64,000 nt of DNA from Malaciobacter mytili LMG 24559 (lineage in GTDB: Bacteria > Campylobacterota > Campylobacteria > Campylobacterales > Arcobacteraceae), in assembly GCF_003346775.1 (NCBI RefSeq), contig NZ_CP031219.1, positions 1,116,001 through 1,180,000 on the forward strand. The letters are read 5' to 3'. Shown here in pieces: positions 50,854-60,773 of this stretch. A model generated the notes under the pieces. That model did no database searches. It was not told the origin of the DNA and saw only the letters and a list, made by a program, of their open reading frames with translations. Both the position numbers and the translations under genes were made by a program. Position 1 is the stretch's first letter, and every line of letters begins with the position of its first letter.

Positions 50854-53334
50854 CTATTTTGAAAAAGGTTCAAAAAGTATAATCAATCTTGGAAGTAGTA
50901 ATATTGCTGAAAGTAAAATTGTAGCCATAACTATAACTGTTAATAATCCAAAGTATATTGTTGGAATTAGATTTGATAAAACTAAAATTGAAAAACCTAC
51001 CATTACTGCAACTGAAGTATAAACCATAGCAAAACCAATAGTTTTATGTGAACGTTTCATTGCTTCAATATAATTATGATCTTTTTTAAATTCTGTTTTA
51101 AATCTATGAATATAGTGAATTGTATCATCTACTCCAATCCCAATTGATATAGCAGCAATAGTAATAGTCATAATATCTAAAGGTATCTCTAGCCAACCCA
51201 TAATTCCAAAAATAATAGAAATAGGAACAATATTTGCTAATATAGCAATGGTTGCTAGCATTAAAGATCTAAATAAAATTATAAACATTATAAATAAAGT
51301 TAAAATTACAAATCCCAAAGTTTTAACTTGTGAATCAAATAATGATTGAAGCATATTATTATATAAAACCATTAAATTTGACAATCTATATTCAACACTA
51401 TTATCATTGATTACATTTTTTAAATCATAATTTATTTTTTTAAGTAATTCATCTCTTCTTAAATTATCATCAGAATCAATAATTCTAAGTGTAATTCTTG
51501 CTTGGTCTTTTTGAATATTTATATATGGATCTAATACTATGGCTTTATATTCATTTGGTAATTTATTATATAAAAGTGCTAATTTAAAAGAATCTAACTC
51601 TTCATTGTTATTTAAGATTTTTCCAACTTTTAACATTGTTGCTAAAGATTGAACTTTTCCCACTTGTGGAATACTTTCTAAATAATCATGAACCTTAATA
51701 ATCATATTCATTCTATGTTCAGTAAACCAATATTGTTCATTATTTTCTGTTTGATTAAATTCATCTTCAAAAGAAGCCAATATATCATCACTTGAAGTTT
51801 TTTTACTGTTCTCTTCTTTTTTTGTTTCATTAAAATTAATAATAATATCTAAAGGAGTTGTTCCACCTAGTTTTTGATCAATTACTTTCATACTTTTATA
51901 TATCTCTGTATCTTTTTTAAAATAAGAGATAAAGCTATTCTCAACAAGTAATTTTGAAGCACCTGTTAAAGCAAAAGCAATAAGTATAATACTTCCTATT
52001 AAAATAGTATTACCCTTAGAAGTTACTATTTTTATAGCATAATCTATAAAGTGAAGATTATTTTCAAATGTTTTATATGGTAAAACTTTATTTAATAAAA
52101 TTAAAATAGTTGGAAAAACTATAAATGCAATAATAAGTGAAATAGCAATTCCTGTACTCATCATCCAGCCTAAATTAATTACGGGCTGAATATTTGATAA
52201 TAATAGTGAACCAAATCCTGCTATTGTTGTAATAATTGCAAAAAAAGATGGATTTAATTTTGATAACATAGTATTTAAAATAATCTTGCTATGTGAAGAG
52301 TTTTTATAAGTAATTGTTAGTTCTCTATATCTTACAATTAAATGTAAAATAATAGAAATAGTAATAATTAACTGTAATGAGATAAAATTAGAAGAGATAA
52401 CTGTTACTTCCCAATTAAAAAATCCCAACATTCCACTTGTTGCAATTACTGATAAACTACAAATTAAAACAGATAAAGCAACCCATCTAATTTGTCTAAA
52501 AATAACCCATAAAATACCTATTAGCAATAAAATCAAAGTAGAACCATAAATTACTAAATCACTTTTTACAAAGCTTATAATATCAGTGGCTATCATATTT
52601 ACACCACCTAAAAATAGAACTCCTTCATTTTTATATTTTTTTAAAATTACTCTAATATTTTTTATATAGTTATGTTCTAAAATTCTTTGTTTATCTCTAT
52701 ATTCTTTAAACTCTAAAGTTACTTTTTCAAGTTCTTTTAGTTCATCTTTTGAGATATTTTTTTCTCTTTTTTTGCTTAATAAGTCATTTCTTTTTTCAAC
52801 TAAAGTAAAAAATTGTTCATTTCTTTTTAGATTTATAATAATTGCAGTTGTTTCAAAATCATTACTTACTAAACTATTTTTATAAATTGCAGAAGTTAAA
52901 AATTCATTTTTTACAAGTGCTTTATTTATATCTTTGCTATTTTCTAATGTTTTAACTTCTTCAACTAATTTTTGAAGTTGAGCTGTAGGAGACTGAAATA
53001 AAGGTACATTTAAAATAGAAATAATACTTTGTGTTTTATTTAGTTTTAAAATATCTTCACTTAAATCTTTAATTGTTTTTAGATTATTATTAGATAATAA
53101 GTCTTTATCTTTTGGAGTAAAAGTAATAACTAAAATATCTTCACTTTTATAATTTTTAGAAACTTCTCTTGCAAAAGCTAAATCTTTATCATCATCTAAT
53201 AATAAAGTTTCAGCTGAAGCATCTATTTCAAGTTTTGTTGCATAAAAACCTAAAAAAGCTATTGATAAAAATACTAAAAATAGAATTTTTTTAGGGTTTT
53301 TAAATAATATATTTGTATAAAATTTTTTTATCAT
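50854..53334 (-). CDS. RND-superfamily transporter (MMPL/HpnN-like)
   Basis: The 826-residue inner-membrane protein has the RND plan: helix 1 near residues 13-32, a large periplasmic domain, helices 2-6 (about 255-425), helix 7 near 440, a second periplasmic domain, and helices 8-12 (about 670-820; GIGVDDTIHYIHRFK near 742-756). It overlaps the MlaC-like gene by 4 bases. HpnN-type relatives move lipids to the outer membrane. With MlaC and MlaA it may form a lipid-moving route that uses the proton gradient instead of the MlaFEDB ATPase. Confidence 0.85.
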   Translation of the reverse strand: MIKKFYTNILFKNPKKILFLVFLSIAFLGFYATKLEIDASAETLLLDDDKDLAFAREVSKNYKSEDILVITFTPKDKDLLSNNNLKTIKDLSEDILKLNKTQSIISILNVPLFQSPTAQLQKLVEEVKTLENSKDINKALVKNEFLTSAIYKNSLVSNDFETTAIIINLKRNEQFFTLVEKRNDLLSKKREKNISKDELKELEKVTLEFKEYRDKQRILEHNYIKNIRVILKKYKNEGVLFLGGVNMIATDIISFVKSDLVIYGSTLILLLIGILWVIFRQIRWVALSVLICSLSVIATSGMLGFFNWEVTVISSNFISLQLIITISIILHLIVRYRELTITYKNSSHSKIILNTMLSKLNPSFFAIITTIAGFGSLLLSNIQPVINLGWMMSTGIAISLIIAFIVFPTILILLNKVLPYKTFENNLHFIDYAIKIVTSKGNTILIGSIILIAFALTGASKLLVENSFISYFKKDTEIYKSMKVIDQKLGGTTPLDIIINFNETKKEENSKKTSSDDILASFEDEFNQTENNEQYWFTEHRMNMIIKVHDYLESIPQVGKVQSLATMLKVGKILNNNEELDSFKLALLYNKLPNEYKAIVLDPYINIQKDQARITLRIIDSDDNLRRDELLKKINYDLKNVINDNSVEYRLSNLMVLYNNMLQSLFDSQVKTLGFVILTLFIMFIILFRSLMLATIAILANIVPISIIFGIMGWLEIPLDIMTITIAAISIGIGVDDTIHYIHRFKTEFKKDHNYIEAMKRSHKTIGFAMVYTSVAVMVGFSILVLSNLIPTIYFGLLTVIVMATILLSAILLLPRLIILFEPFSK

Positions 53335-53906
53335 ACTTCATTTTTTGTTTTAAGATATTCTATTAGACTCTCTATAGATTTATCTTTTAAATATTGTTCA
53401 AATTGAGTTCTATATGTTTGAATAATACTTACTCCTAGAATATTTACATCATAAATAAACCATTGATTATTTTTATTATTTTTATAAAATTTATAATCAA
53501 TAGGAAAATTTTCTTTTTCTCCAACTAAAAGAGTTTTTAAAACTAATCTATTTTTAATCTCTTCTAATTCATTAATTTGCATTTTTTGATTAGTATATAA
53601 TTCTAATTTATCAATATATGAATCTTTTAATCTTATCTCAAAAGCTTTAGAAAAGTTAGATTTTTGTTCATTTGAAATACTCTTCCAATTAGAACCTAAA
53701 GCTAACATAGACATAATTTGATAATCAAATGAAGTATCCATAATTTTTATAATCTCTTTACCTTTTTGTTCTTTTGAAAGAGATTTATTTTTTAATATTT
53801 CTAAAACATTATAAATATTTTTACTCATATTTTCTTTTATATCTTCTTTTTGCATAGCAAATAGGGATGTTGTTAATAATAAAATAGTAATAAATTTTTT
53901 TAACAT
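53331..53906 (-). CDS. mlaC: MlaC/Ttg2D-family periplasmic lipid-binding protein
   Basis: The 191-residue protein has a signal peptide (FITILLLTTSLFA) and the Tol_Tol_Ttg2 fold: MDTSFDYQIMSMLALG near residues 51-66, a central segment with VLKTLLVGEKENFPIDYKF near 121-139 and WFIYDVNILGVSII near 148-161. MlaC carries phospholipid between the membranes. It sits three bases after the MlaA-like gene and overlaps the RND gene. Confidence 0.85.
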   Translation of the reverse strand: MLKKFITILLLTTSLFAMQKEDIKENMSKNIYNVLEILKNKSLSKEQKGKEIIKIMDTSFDYQIMSMLALGSNWKSISNEQKSNFSKAFEIRLKDSYIDKLELYTNQKMQINELEEIKNRLVLKTLLVGEKENFPIDYKFYKNNKNNQWFIYDVNILGVSIIQTYRTQFEQYLKDKSIESLIEYLKTKNEV

Positions 53907-53909
53907 TGA

Positions 53910-54668
53910 TTATTCCTTTATCTCTTTATCTCTTTTTTGTTTATGTAGCTCTTTTAAATAAGGATATAAATCAATTGCATCTTTTTTAATTTTTTCATAA
54001 ACTTTTAAAGTAAAAGATGAATTATTTACTAATTTATAACTTCTTAAAGCCAAGCTCTCTTCAAATGAGTTTGCTAAATAAAAAGAAGAATGTCCATTTT
54101 TTAACGGATTTGCATAGTCATCAACTAAAAATCCTAAAAAATCCCTTAGATTAGAATTACCCCAAAATGGTAAAACAATTGGAAAACCATCTCCTACTCC
54201 CCAAGTAGCTAATGTTTGTCCAAAATCTTCATGATGATGTTTTAAATCAAAGTTATTTTCTTTTGCAACATCAATTAAACCTGCAACTCCAAATGTACTA
54301 TTTAATAAAAATAGTTGTAGCTCTTCCCATGAATTTTGAAATTTAAGTTGTAACAAATTATTTATAAATCTAATGGGAAACCCAAGATTTGTAAAAAAGT
54401 TTGAAACACCTGTTCTAACTGGTGAAGGTACTACATCTTTATATGTTGTAATAACAGGTTTAGAAATATAAACATAAAAAGTATCATTAAATGAAGTCAT
54501 TGCCCTATTATATCTTTCAAGTGGATCAAAATCCTCTTTTGGTGACTCAAATTCATTTGAAAACTCTTCAAACTGATTATTAACATTAAATTCTTTACTA
54601 TTAATTTCTTGTGCATTTGCATAAAAACATAGTAAAAAAAATATTAATACAACTTTTATCCTTCTCAA
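53910..54668 (-). CDS. mlaA: MlaA/VacJ-family outer-membrane protein
   Basis: The 252-residue protein has a signal peptide (VVLIFFLLCFYANA) and the VacJ core: DPLERYNRAMTSFNDTFY near residues 47-64, FFTNLGFPIRFINNLLQ near 91-107, NSTFGVAGLIDVA near 123-135, and FGQTLATWGVGDGFPIVLP near 147-165. No clear lipobox with the expected residues is seen, so it may not be lipidated. MlaA removes phospholipid from the outer leaflet. It is first in the mlaA-mlaC-RND operon. Confidence 0.88.
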   Translation of the reverse strand: MRRIKVVLIFFLLCFYANAQEINSKEFNVNNQFEEFSNEFESPKEDFDPLERYNRAMTSFNDTFYVYISKPVITTYKDVVPSPVRTGVSNFFTNLGFPIRFINNLLQLKFQNSWEELQLFLLNSTFGVAGLIDVAKENNFDLKHHHEDFGQTLATWGVGDGFPIVLPFWGNSNLRDFLGFLVDDYANPLKNGHSSFYLANSFEESLALRSYKLVNNSSFTLKVYEKIKKDAIDLYPYLKELHKQKRDKEIKE

Positions 54669-54723
54669 ATCTTTTTCCTTATGTGTGTTGGGCGAATATT
54701 ATAGTTAAAATATGCAAAAAAAC

Positions 54724-54750
54724 AATTAAAAGAAATTTATTTCTTTAATT
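54724..54750 (-). terminator. Hairpin at the end of the M23 peptidase gene
   Basis: An AT-rich hairpin (AAAGAAAT / ATTTCTTT core with one bulged base further out) covers the stop codon of the M23 gene. It separates this gene from mlaA. Confidence 0.4.
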
Positions 54751-55593
54751 ATTAAGTTGATTTAAAATTAAAATAGCTTGTAAAGGGTCAATTAATTTAG
54801 AATTAATTCTTATACTAAAATGTAAATGTGGTCCTGTAACTCTTCCTGTATCTCCACTTAAAGCTATAATTTCACCTCTTTTTACATAATCGCCTTCTTT
54901 ATAGTTCATCTTACTTAAGTGAAAGTAACAAGAATAAACTCCTTGTCCATGGTCAATTATAATAGAGTTTCCTGCATAAAACCTATCTTTTGCCAATACT
55001 ACAATACCATCATTTATAGCTTTGATTTTTGTTCCTATTGCAGCTTTAAAATCAGTTCCACTATGAAAACTTTTTATTGTATCATTATAAACTCTTTTAT
55101 TTCCAAAATTACTTGTAATTTTGCTATTCATAGGATAGATAAAGTCTTTAGTCCAAAAAATCTTAGAAGTTGAAGTATTGTAAATATCCATTGCTTCTTT
55201 ATATTCATATTGAGTTCTTATCTTATCTTTTTCATTTAAAGTTACTTTAGATTTTTGAACTTTAATGATTTCACTTTTATAGTTCCCATCTTCTACAAAT
55301 ATCTCTTGACCAATAAATTCTCTTTTATTATTTTTTAAATAGGAGATTATAATTTTATATTTTCCACTATTTGTATAATAATCAATTGGCAATAAGGCAT
55401 AAAAGCTATTAGTTTTAAAAGGGTGTACTTTAAAGTCAATATTTGACTTTTCAAAGGTTAATTTAACATCACTAATATCTTTTTGTGTAAGTTCTAAAAG
55501 TAAAGTGTTTGCATTTTTTACTTTTGTTGAACTAATTTGTATTGCAAAGAGTGAATTTATAATTAAAATTAAAAATATTAAAACTTTTTTCAT
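54745..55593 (-). CDS. M23-family zinc metallopeptidase, periplasmic
   Basis: The 282-residue protein has a signal peptide, an N-terminal beta-rich domain (about 20-150) and a C-terminal peptidase_M23 domain (about 150-275) with SFHSGTDFKA near 176-185 (first His and Asp ligands) and GPHLHFSIR near 257-265 (catalytic and third ligand His). It should cut peptidoglycan cross-bridges, and similar proteins set cell shape in Campylobacterota. The full motif set suggests it is active. Confidence 0.88.
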   Translation of the reverse strand: MKKVLIFLILIINSLFAIQISSTKVKNANTLLLELTQKDISDVKLTFEKSNIDFKVHPFKTNSFYALLPIDYYTNSGKYKIIISYLKNNKREFIGQEIFVEDGNYKSEIIKVQKSKVTLNEKDKIRTQYEYKEAMDIYNTSTSKIFWTKDFIYPMNSKITSNFGNKRVYNDTIKSFHSGTDFKAAIGTKIKAINDGIVVLAKDRFYAGNSIIIDHGQGVYSCYFHLSKMNYKEGDYVKRGEIIALSGDTGRVTGPHLHFSIRINSKLIDPLQAILILNQLNN

Positions 55594-55698
55594 AATGAAA
55601 TAATAACAAAAAAATATTTATTCAAGATTATTTATAAGTATATTATTACAAAATTGATATAATTGCAAAAATTTTGAGATTTTTATTGGAGTAATTTA

Positions 55699-56409
55699 AT
55701 GGGTAGAGCCTTTGAATATAGAAAAGCAGCAAAGATGAAAAGATGGGGAAATATGTCTAGAGTTTTCCCAAAACTTGCAAAAGCAATTGAAATTGCAGCA
55801 AAAGCAGGAGGTGGAGATCCTGAAATGAACTCTGCTTTAAGAACTGCTATATTAAATGCGAAAGCTGAAAATATGCCAAAAGCAAATATTGATGCGGCAA
55901 TAAAAAGAGCAACTGGAAAAGATGCTGCAAATTATGCTGATGTTAATTTTGAAGGAAAAGGTCCTCATGGTGTTTTAGTTTTTGTAGAAACTGCAACAGA
56001 CAATAATACAAGAACAGTAGCAAATGTAAAAATGCATTTTAATAAAAATGGTGGACAAGTTGTTCCAACTGGTTCTTTAGAGTTTTTCTTTGATAGAAAA
56101 GCTATTTTTGAATTTAATAAAACAGATGATATGGATTTAGATGAATTGGAATTAGAACTAATTGATGCTGGATTAGAAGAGATTGAAGAAGAAGAGGGTA
56201 TTGTTTTAGTTTATGCTGATTATAAAGATTTTGGTAATTTAAATAATAAATTTGAAGAGTTAGGAATAGCTTTAACAAAAGCAGAATTAAAAAGAATCCC
56301 AAATAATCCACAAGAGTTCACAGAAGAACAACAAGATGATATTGCTAAACTAATTGAAAAGCTTGAAGATGATGATGATGTTCAAGCTGTATATACAAAT
56401 ATAGCATAA
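55699..56409 (+). CDS. yebC: YebC/PmpR-family protein
   Basis: The 236-residue protein is a full-length Yeb[21 protein letters not shown] at the start, [14 protein letters not shown] near 37-50, [16 protein letters not shown] near 60-75 and [19 protein letters not shown] near 88-106. These proteins were described as transcription regulators; more recent work links relatives to translation of proline stretches. The start ATG has GGAG eight bases upstream. Confidence 0.93.
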   Translation: MGRAFEYRKAAKMKRWGNMSRVFPKLAKAIEIAAKAGGGDPEMNSALRTAILNAKAENMPKANIDAAIKRATGKDAANYADVNFEGKGPHGVLVFVETATDNNTRTVANVKMHFNKNGGQVVPTGSLEFFFDRKAIFEFNKTDDMDLDELELELIDAGLEEIEEEEGIVLVYADYKDFGNLNNKFEELGIALTKAELKRIPNNPQEFTEEQQDDIAKLIEKLEDDDDVQAVYTNIA

Positions 56410-56413
56410 TAGT

Positions 56414-56443
56414 TAAATAACATAGAATTTTCTATGTTATTTA
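56414..56443. terminator. Bidirectional terminator between yebC and M48 peptidase genes
   Basis: A perfect 14-base-arm hairpin (TAAATAACATAGAA / TTCTATGTTATTTA) with TT centre lies between the convergent genes and overlaps the M48 stop codon. Confidence 0.7.
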
Positions 56444-57195
56444 TTTTGAATTTTTTTAATTATATTTTTAATATTTTCTATTCTTGTAGTTGAATTTGGA
56501 TGTGTTGAGAAAAATTCTATACTTTCTTTTTTACCTTCACTCATATTTTCCCAAAATTTTAAAGCTTCATTTAAATTATAGCCTGCTTTATGCATTAGAT
56601 AAATACCTATTTCATCAGCTTCACTTTCTTGCATTCTTCCATAAGGCATTAAAACTCCATATTGACTTCCTAAACCATATGCAATATTAAAAGTTTTTGA
56701 GTATTGTGGTGCTTGAGTACTTAAAGCGATATTTCCTAAAACTTGAATACCTTGTGAAAGCATACTAGCACTTACTCTTTCTGCTCCATGTCTTGCAAGT
56801 GCATGGGCTATTTCATGAGAAATAACTGTTGCTAATTGATCATCATTTTTCGCAACTTTTAAAATACCTGTATAAACTACAACTTTCCCACCTGGTAAAC
56901 AAAAGGCATTTTTAGCTTCATTTTCAATTAAGTTAAATTCCCATTTATAATCTTTTTGATTAGCTACTTTTGCTATTTTTTCACCTATTTGTTTTACTTT
57001 ATTTGAATCTTTTGTATTTTTTATAACTTTTGACTCAGTTAAAGTCTTTTTATATGAACTTTCACCTAAGGCTAGTTCTTCTTCTTGTGAAATTAGTATT
57101 AGTTGGTCTCTATTTGTATATGGTGCTTTATGAGTGCAACCTACAAAAATAGAGATAACTATAAGAAATAATATAGATTTTTTTAATGTTTTCAA
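56437..57195 (-). CDS. M48-family metallopeptidase lipoprotein
   Basis: The 252-residue protein has a lipoprotein signal ending IFVGC (Cys20) and a peptidase_M48 domain with the zinc motif VISHEIAHALARHGAERV near residues 125-142 and the third ligand in ESEADEIG near 189-196. It resembles the peptidase part of BepA/LoiP proteins that handle outer-membrane protein quality control; the TPR domain of BepA is absent. Periplasmic. Confidence 0.88.
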   Translation of the reverse strand: MKTLKKSILFLIVISIFVGCTHKAPYTNRDQLILISQEEELALGESSYKKTLTESKVIKNTKDSNKVKQIGEKIAKVANQKDYKWEFNLIENEAKNAFCLPGGKVVVYTGILKVAKNDDQLATVISHEIAHALARHGAERVSASMLSQGIQVLGNIALSTQAPQYSKTFNIAYGLGSQYGVLMPYGRMQESEADEIGIYLMHKAGYNLNEALKFWENMSEGKKESIEFFSTHPNSTTRIENIKNIIKKIQNK

Positions 57196-57285
57196 TTTTT
57201 CTCCTTTTGATATTTAATTTTATCAAAAAAAAAATTATTTTAAGACAAATAAGAGTAAAATCAATAAAATTTATAAAGGTATATT

Positions 57286-58182
57286 TTGAATATTGAGCAT
57301 ACAAAAGGAAATATTTTAGGACTTATTACCATTCTTTTATGGTCTTCTTTAGCACTTTTTACAGTATATTCAGGTTCTATTCCTGCTTTTGAACTTTTAA
57401 GTATCTCTTTTTTTATTGCTTCTTTTATTGGTTTACTTATGCTTAAAAACCAAAAAAGAAAAGTAAAAGAGCTTTTTAAAATTCCTATTAAAGCATATAT
57501 TATTGGAGTTTTTGGTCTTTTTGGTTATCACTTTTTTTATTTTTTAGCAATAAAAAATGCTCCTGCTGTTGAAGCAAATTTGATAAATTATTTATGGCCT
57601 TTATTAATAGTTTTATTTTCTGCTTTTTTACCAAATGAAAAATTAAAATGGTATCACATTTTAGGAACTCTAATAGCTTTAATAGGAGCTATTTTATTAG
57701 TTTTAAAAGGTGGCTCATTTGAATTTGAAATAAAATATTTAGCTGGGTATCTTTTTGCTTTATTTGCTGCAATTATTTGGTCTAGTTATTCAGTAATTTC
57801 TAAAACTTTAAAACATGTACCAACTTTTGCAGTTACAGGATTTTGTATTTTAACAGCAATTTTTTCTTTAATTGCGCACTTGATTTTTGAAAATACAGTT
57901 ATACCTTCAAGTACAGAGTTATTTGCAGCAATAATGTTAGGTTTAGGTCCTGTTGGTGGAGCTTTTTACTTATGGGATTTTGCCCTTAAAAATGGAGATA
58001 TAAAAATCTTGGGTTCTTTATCATATTTAGCTCCTCTTTTATCCACATTAATACTTGTAATAATGGGTGTTGCTTCTATGAGTATTTATATTAGTTTAGC
58101 ATGTTTATTTATTATTTTAGGTTCTTTAATTAGTTCAAAAGAGTATTTAAAATTAATAAAAGGTATCTTTATTAAATCTTAA
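57286..58182 (+). CDS. EamA/DMT-family transporter
   Basis: The 298-residue protein has ten membrane helices in two EamA repeats (about 7-130 and 147-288); NAPAVEANLINYLWPLLIVL near 90-109 is the usual end of the first repeat. The start is TTG 57286, six bases after AAGG. Family members export or import amino acids, nucleotide precursors or other metabolites; substrate unknown. It converges on the thioesterase gene with an 11-base overlap. Confidence 0.86.
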   Translation: MNIEHTKGNILGLITILLWSSLALFTVYSGSIPAFELLSISFFIASFIGLLMLKNQKRKVKELFKIPIKAYIIGVFGLFGYHFFYFLAIKNAPAVEANLINYLWPLLIVLFSAFLPNEKLKWYHILGTLIALIGAILLVLKGGSFEFEIKYLAGYLFALFAAIIWSSYSVISKTLKHVPTFAVTGFCILTAIFSLIAHLIFENTVIPSSTELFAAIMLGLGPVGGAFYLWDFALKNGDIKILGSLSYLAPLLSTLILVIMGVASMSIYISLACLFIILGSLISSKEYLKLIKGIFIKS

Positions 58183-58198
58183 TTACATAGATACCTTT
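58159..58198. terminator. Shared inverted repeat at convergent gene ends
   Basis: AAAGGTATCT (58159-58168) pairs with AGATACCTTT (58189-58198) around a 20-base loop. It spans the stop codons of the transporter and thioesterase genes. Confidence 0.5.
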
Positions 58199-58615
58199 AA
58201 ACTCTACACAAACTTTTTCATTTTCAATAATTTGAGAAGTGATTGTAATTGAAGCACTATTTTTTTCTTGAAGTTTTCTTTTTAATATTTCAATTTGTTC
58301 CAATGTGGGCATAAGTGTTTTACAAACCATATCTTTTGTTATTGGAGTTCTATATGAAGTATCACTTTTAATAATTGCTATCATACTTTTTTCATAACCT
58401 AAAGCTTTTATCTGCAAATAACAAGCACTCCATGCTGAAATAGTTACAAGTGTACTTAAACTTCCAGCAAAACCTGTACCTTTATCATTTATATTGGGAG
58501 CTAAAGGAATTTTTGTAATTAAAGTATTATCTTTAATTGAATCAATATTTAATTGCATAAATTTTGTAAGAGGAATCTCTTTATGTAATTTTTCTTCTAA
58601 ATTTTTTAAATTCAA
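58172..58615 (-). CDS. Hotdog-fold thioesterase (YiiD C-terminal domain type)
   Basis: The 147-residue protein has the YiiD-type thioesterase pattern: IPLAPNINDKGTGFAGSL near residues 36-53, then LVTISAWSACYL near 55-66. It is expected to hydrolyse acyl-CoA or acyl-ACP thioesters. It is the last gene of the fatty-acid operon, 35 bases after the acyltransferase-hydrolase gene. Confidence 0.82.
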   Translation of the reverse strand: MNLKNLEEKLHKEIPLTKFMQLNIDSIKDNTLITKIPLAPNINDKGTGFAGSLSTLVTISAWSACYLQIKALGYEKSMIAIIKSDTSYRTPITKDMVCKTLMPTLEQIEILKRKLQEKNSASITITSQIIENEKVCVEFKGIYVIKI

Positions 58616-58650
58616 ATCTCTCTCCTATAAAAAAAAGATTTTATCATATT

Positions 58651-60762
58651 TTAGCTTTTTACAATAAAGTTAAGAATTTCCTCAAATACTCTTTTACTCT
58701 CTTCCCCTTTTATAATCACATGTTCATTTTGTTCTAAAACTATTAGTTCTTTATTTTTAGAGTGTATTTTTTCATATATTTCATAAGCAGAAGTGATATT
58801 TACTATTGGGTCATCTTTTGCTTGGATAATTAAAGTATTTGCATTTATTCTATTTAAACTTTTTCTAGTTTTACTCATTAGTTCTTTTAGTTGCATAATA
58901 GCTTTTACATAATGCTTATCATAATTTATCTCTGGGTATCGTGGATGATTATCTACATACTCTTTTGCAAGAGTATTTGCATTAAAAGAACTTACAATTT
59001 CATTCCAAAAATTAATTGCAGGAAGTATGGTTTTAATTCTCATATCTTTTAAATTTAAAGCTGCATTTATACATACAACTCCTTGTAGTTGTAAAAAATA
59101 TTTTTTTGAACTTAAAAGAGCTAAAAGTCCCCCTGTTGAAAAACCAACTAAATAGACTTTTTCATATTTTAATGTTGCAATAGTAATAGCTCTTGAAACA
59201 CTATTATACCAATCTTTATAATTTCTATTTTTTAAATCTTCTGCTACTGTTCCATGACCTCTTAATCTTGGGGCATAAACATTTAAACCTTTATAATTTA
59301 AATATAAAGCCATCTCTTCTACTTCTTTTGGTGCAGAAGAAAAACCATGTATTGCAATAACACATTTATTTGAATTTATATTTGTAAAAGTATAAGGTTG
59401 TCCTATTCTTTTATCTTTTATATTATCTATATTTTTAAATTGCAAATAATCATTTTCAAACTCTTCTTGTTCTTCTTTTTCTAAAATTTCAAGAAGTTTT
59501 GAATTAATCTGTTTTGAACAAAGAGCTATCTCTTCTTTTACAATATCATTCATTTTTTCTATTATTAAAACTTCATTTAAAATTACTCTAATAATATTTT
59601 TTAATCTTATTGTATTGTGTGTATGTTTATTTAAAAGATTTTCTTTATTTATAATATAATCATTTTTTGTTTGAATAATAATTTTATCTCTTATGGCAAT
59701 TTTTAATATTTCATTAAAAGGTATATATTTTTCATAAGAAATAAGATTTATAATATCCTTTTGCAAATCCTCTTCAAAAAGCTGACAATCTTGTTTTACT
59801 TTAGTTGCTATTAAATATAAAAGTCTTTTAAAATGATTTTTACAGATTACTTCTTTAGGGTAGTGATATAAAGTAAGAGCAAAAATATGCTCAAATCTAA
59901 TAGTTAGATTTTCATAAATTCTTTTCATAAATTTATGAGTTAAATCATATCTTAATCCTTCAATTGTAGTTTTATGATTTAATTCAATTCCATAACTCTC
60001 TTTTAACATTTTATGTAAAGAAATAGGTTTTAGTATTCTAATAATTGTTTTAGATTTTAGGACAATATTACTTTCTATTTCTATTTCTTCTAAAAATTTT
60101 TCATCAATATTATCAAAAAGTTTTTTAGCTATTTTTTTTAGAAAATTTTCACCATTTCTTAGGGGAGAATAGCTAATATTAATTGGTACAATCATTGTCT
60201 CATTAATATTAATTGTCTCCTCATCTTCTATTAGATATTTTCTTTTAAATTTTGTAATATTTCTAATTTTTTTATTTAGATAATCTTTTCTTAAAAGTTC
60301 GGAGTATAATGCAAAAAAAGCTGAACCTGTAAAAACACGACTCTCTTCATTATCTATTCTTACACAATAATGATTATCCATTTTTACTATATCTTTAGCT
60401 TTTACCATTCTTCCTTCTGGAAATATCATCCAATCTTTTTTTCCAGTTAAAATCTCACCTAAGATTATATTATTTCTATTTGGATGGGATTTTGGTAAAG
60501 CTCCAATATTTTTTAGAAAATTACCAAAATAGGTTTTAAATAGTCCATCATCTGCTATTACTCCTACTTTTTTACCTGTTAATTCATATAAAGCATAAGG
60601 AACTACTATTGCCTCTGTTCTTGTAAAATGGTTTGCTACAAAGATTCTAGGATTGTTTTTAGGAATATTTTCTATTCCATCAATTTTTATATCAGAATCC
60701 AAAATCTTTTCTAATATATTTAAAACATAACCACTAGAATCTATAAGTAGATCTTTTTTCAT
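58651..60762 (-). CDS. Fusion protein: PlsC-like acyltransferase and alpha/beta hydrolase
   Basis: The 703-residue protein combines two enzymes. Residues 20-260 are a PlsC-type acyltransferase with block I FVANHFTRTEA near 37-47 and FPEGRMVKAKD near 114-124; block I reads H-x4-E instead of the usual H-x4-D. A helical region follows (about 265-450). Residues 465-703 are an alpha/beta hydrolase with AIHGFSS near 473, the nucleophile in GFSTGG near 540, Asp in QAKDDPI and His in NEHVI. The pair could esterify an acyl group and release it again, or remodel lipid. It is 11 bases after the acyl-CoA dehydrogenase gene. Confidence 0.83.
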   Translation of the reverse strand: MKKDLLIDSSGYVLNILEKILDSDIKIDGIENIPKNNPRIFVANHFTRTEAIVVPYALYELTGKKVGVIADDGLFKTYFGNFLKNIGALPKSHPNRNNIILGEILTGKKDWMIFPEGRMVKAKDIVKMDNHYCVRIDNEESRVFTGSAFFALYSELLRKDYLNKKIRNITKFKRKYLIEDEETININETMIVPINISYSPLRNGENFLKKIAKKLFDNIDEKFLEEIEIESNIVLKSKTIIRILKPISLHKMLKESYGIELNHKTTIEGLRYDLTHKFMKRIYENLTIRFEHIFALTLYHYPKEVICKNHFKRLLYLIATKVKQDCQLFEEDLQKDIINLISYEKYIPFNEILKIAIRDKIIIQTKNDYIINKENLLNKHTHNTIRLKNIIRVILNEVLIIEKMNDIVKEEIALCSKQINSKLLEILEKEEQEEFENDYLQFKNIDNIKDKRIGQPYTFTNINSNKCVIAIHGFSSAPKEVEEMALYLNYKGLNVYAPRLRGHGTVAEDLKNRNYKDWYNSVSRAITIATLKYEKVYLVGFSTGGLLALLSSKKYFLQLQGVVCINAALNLKDMRIKTILPAINFWNEIVSSFNANTLAKEYVDNHPRYPEINYDKHYVKAIMQLKELMSKTRKSLNRINANTLIIQAKDDPIVNITSAYEIYEKIHSKNKELIVLEQNEHVIIKGEESKRVFEEILNFIVKS

Positions 60763-60773
60763 TTTAAAGCCTT

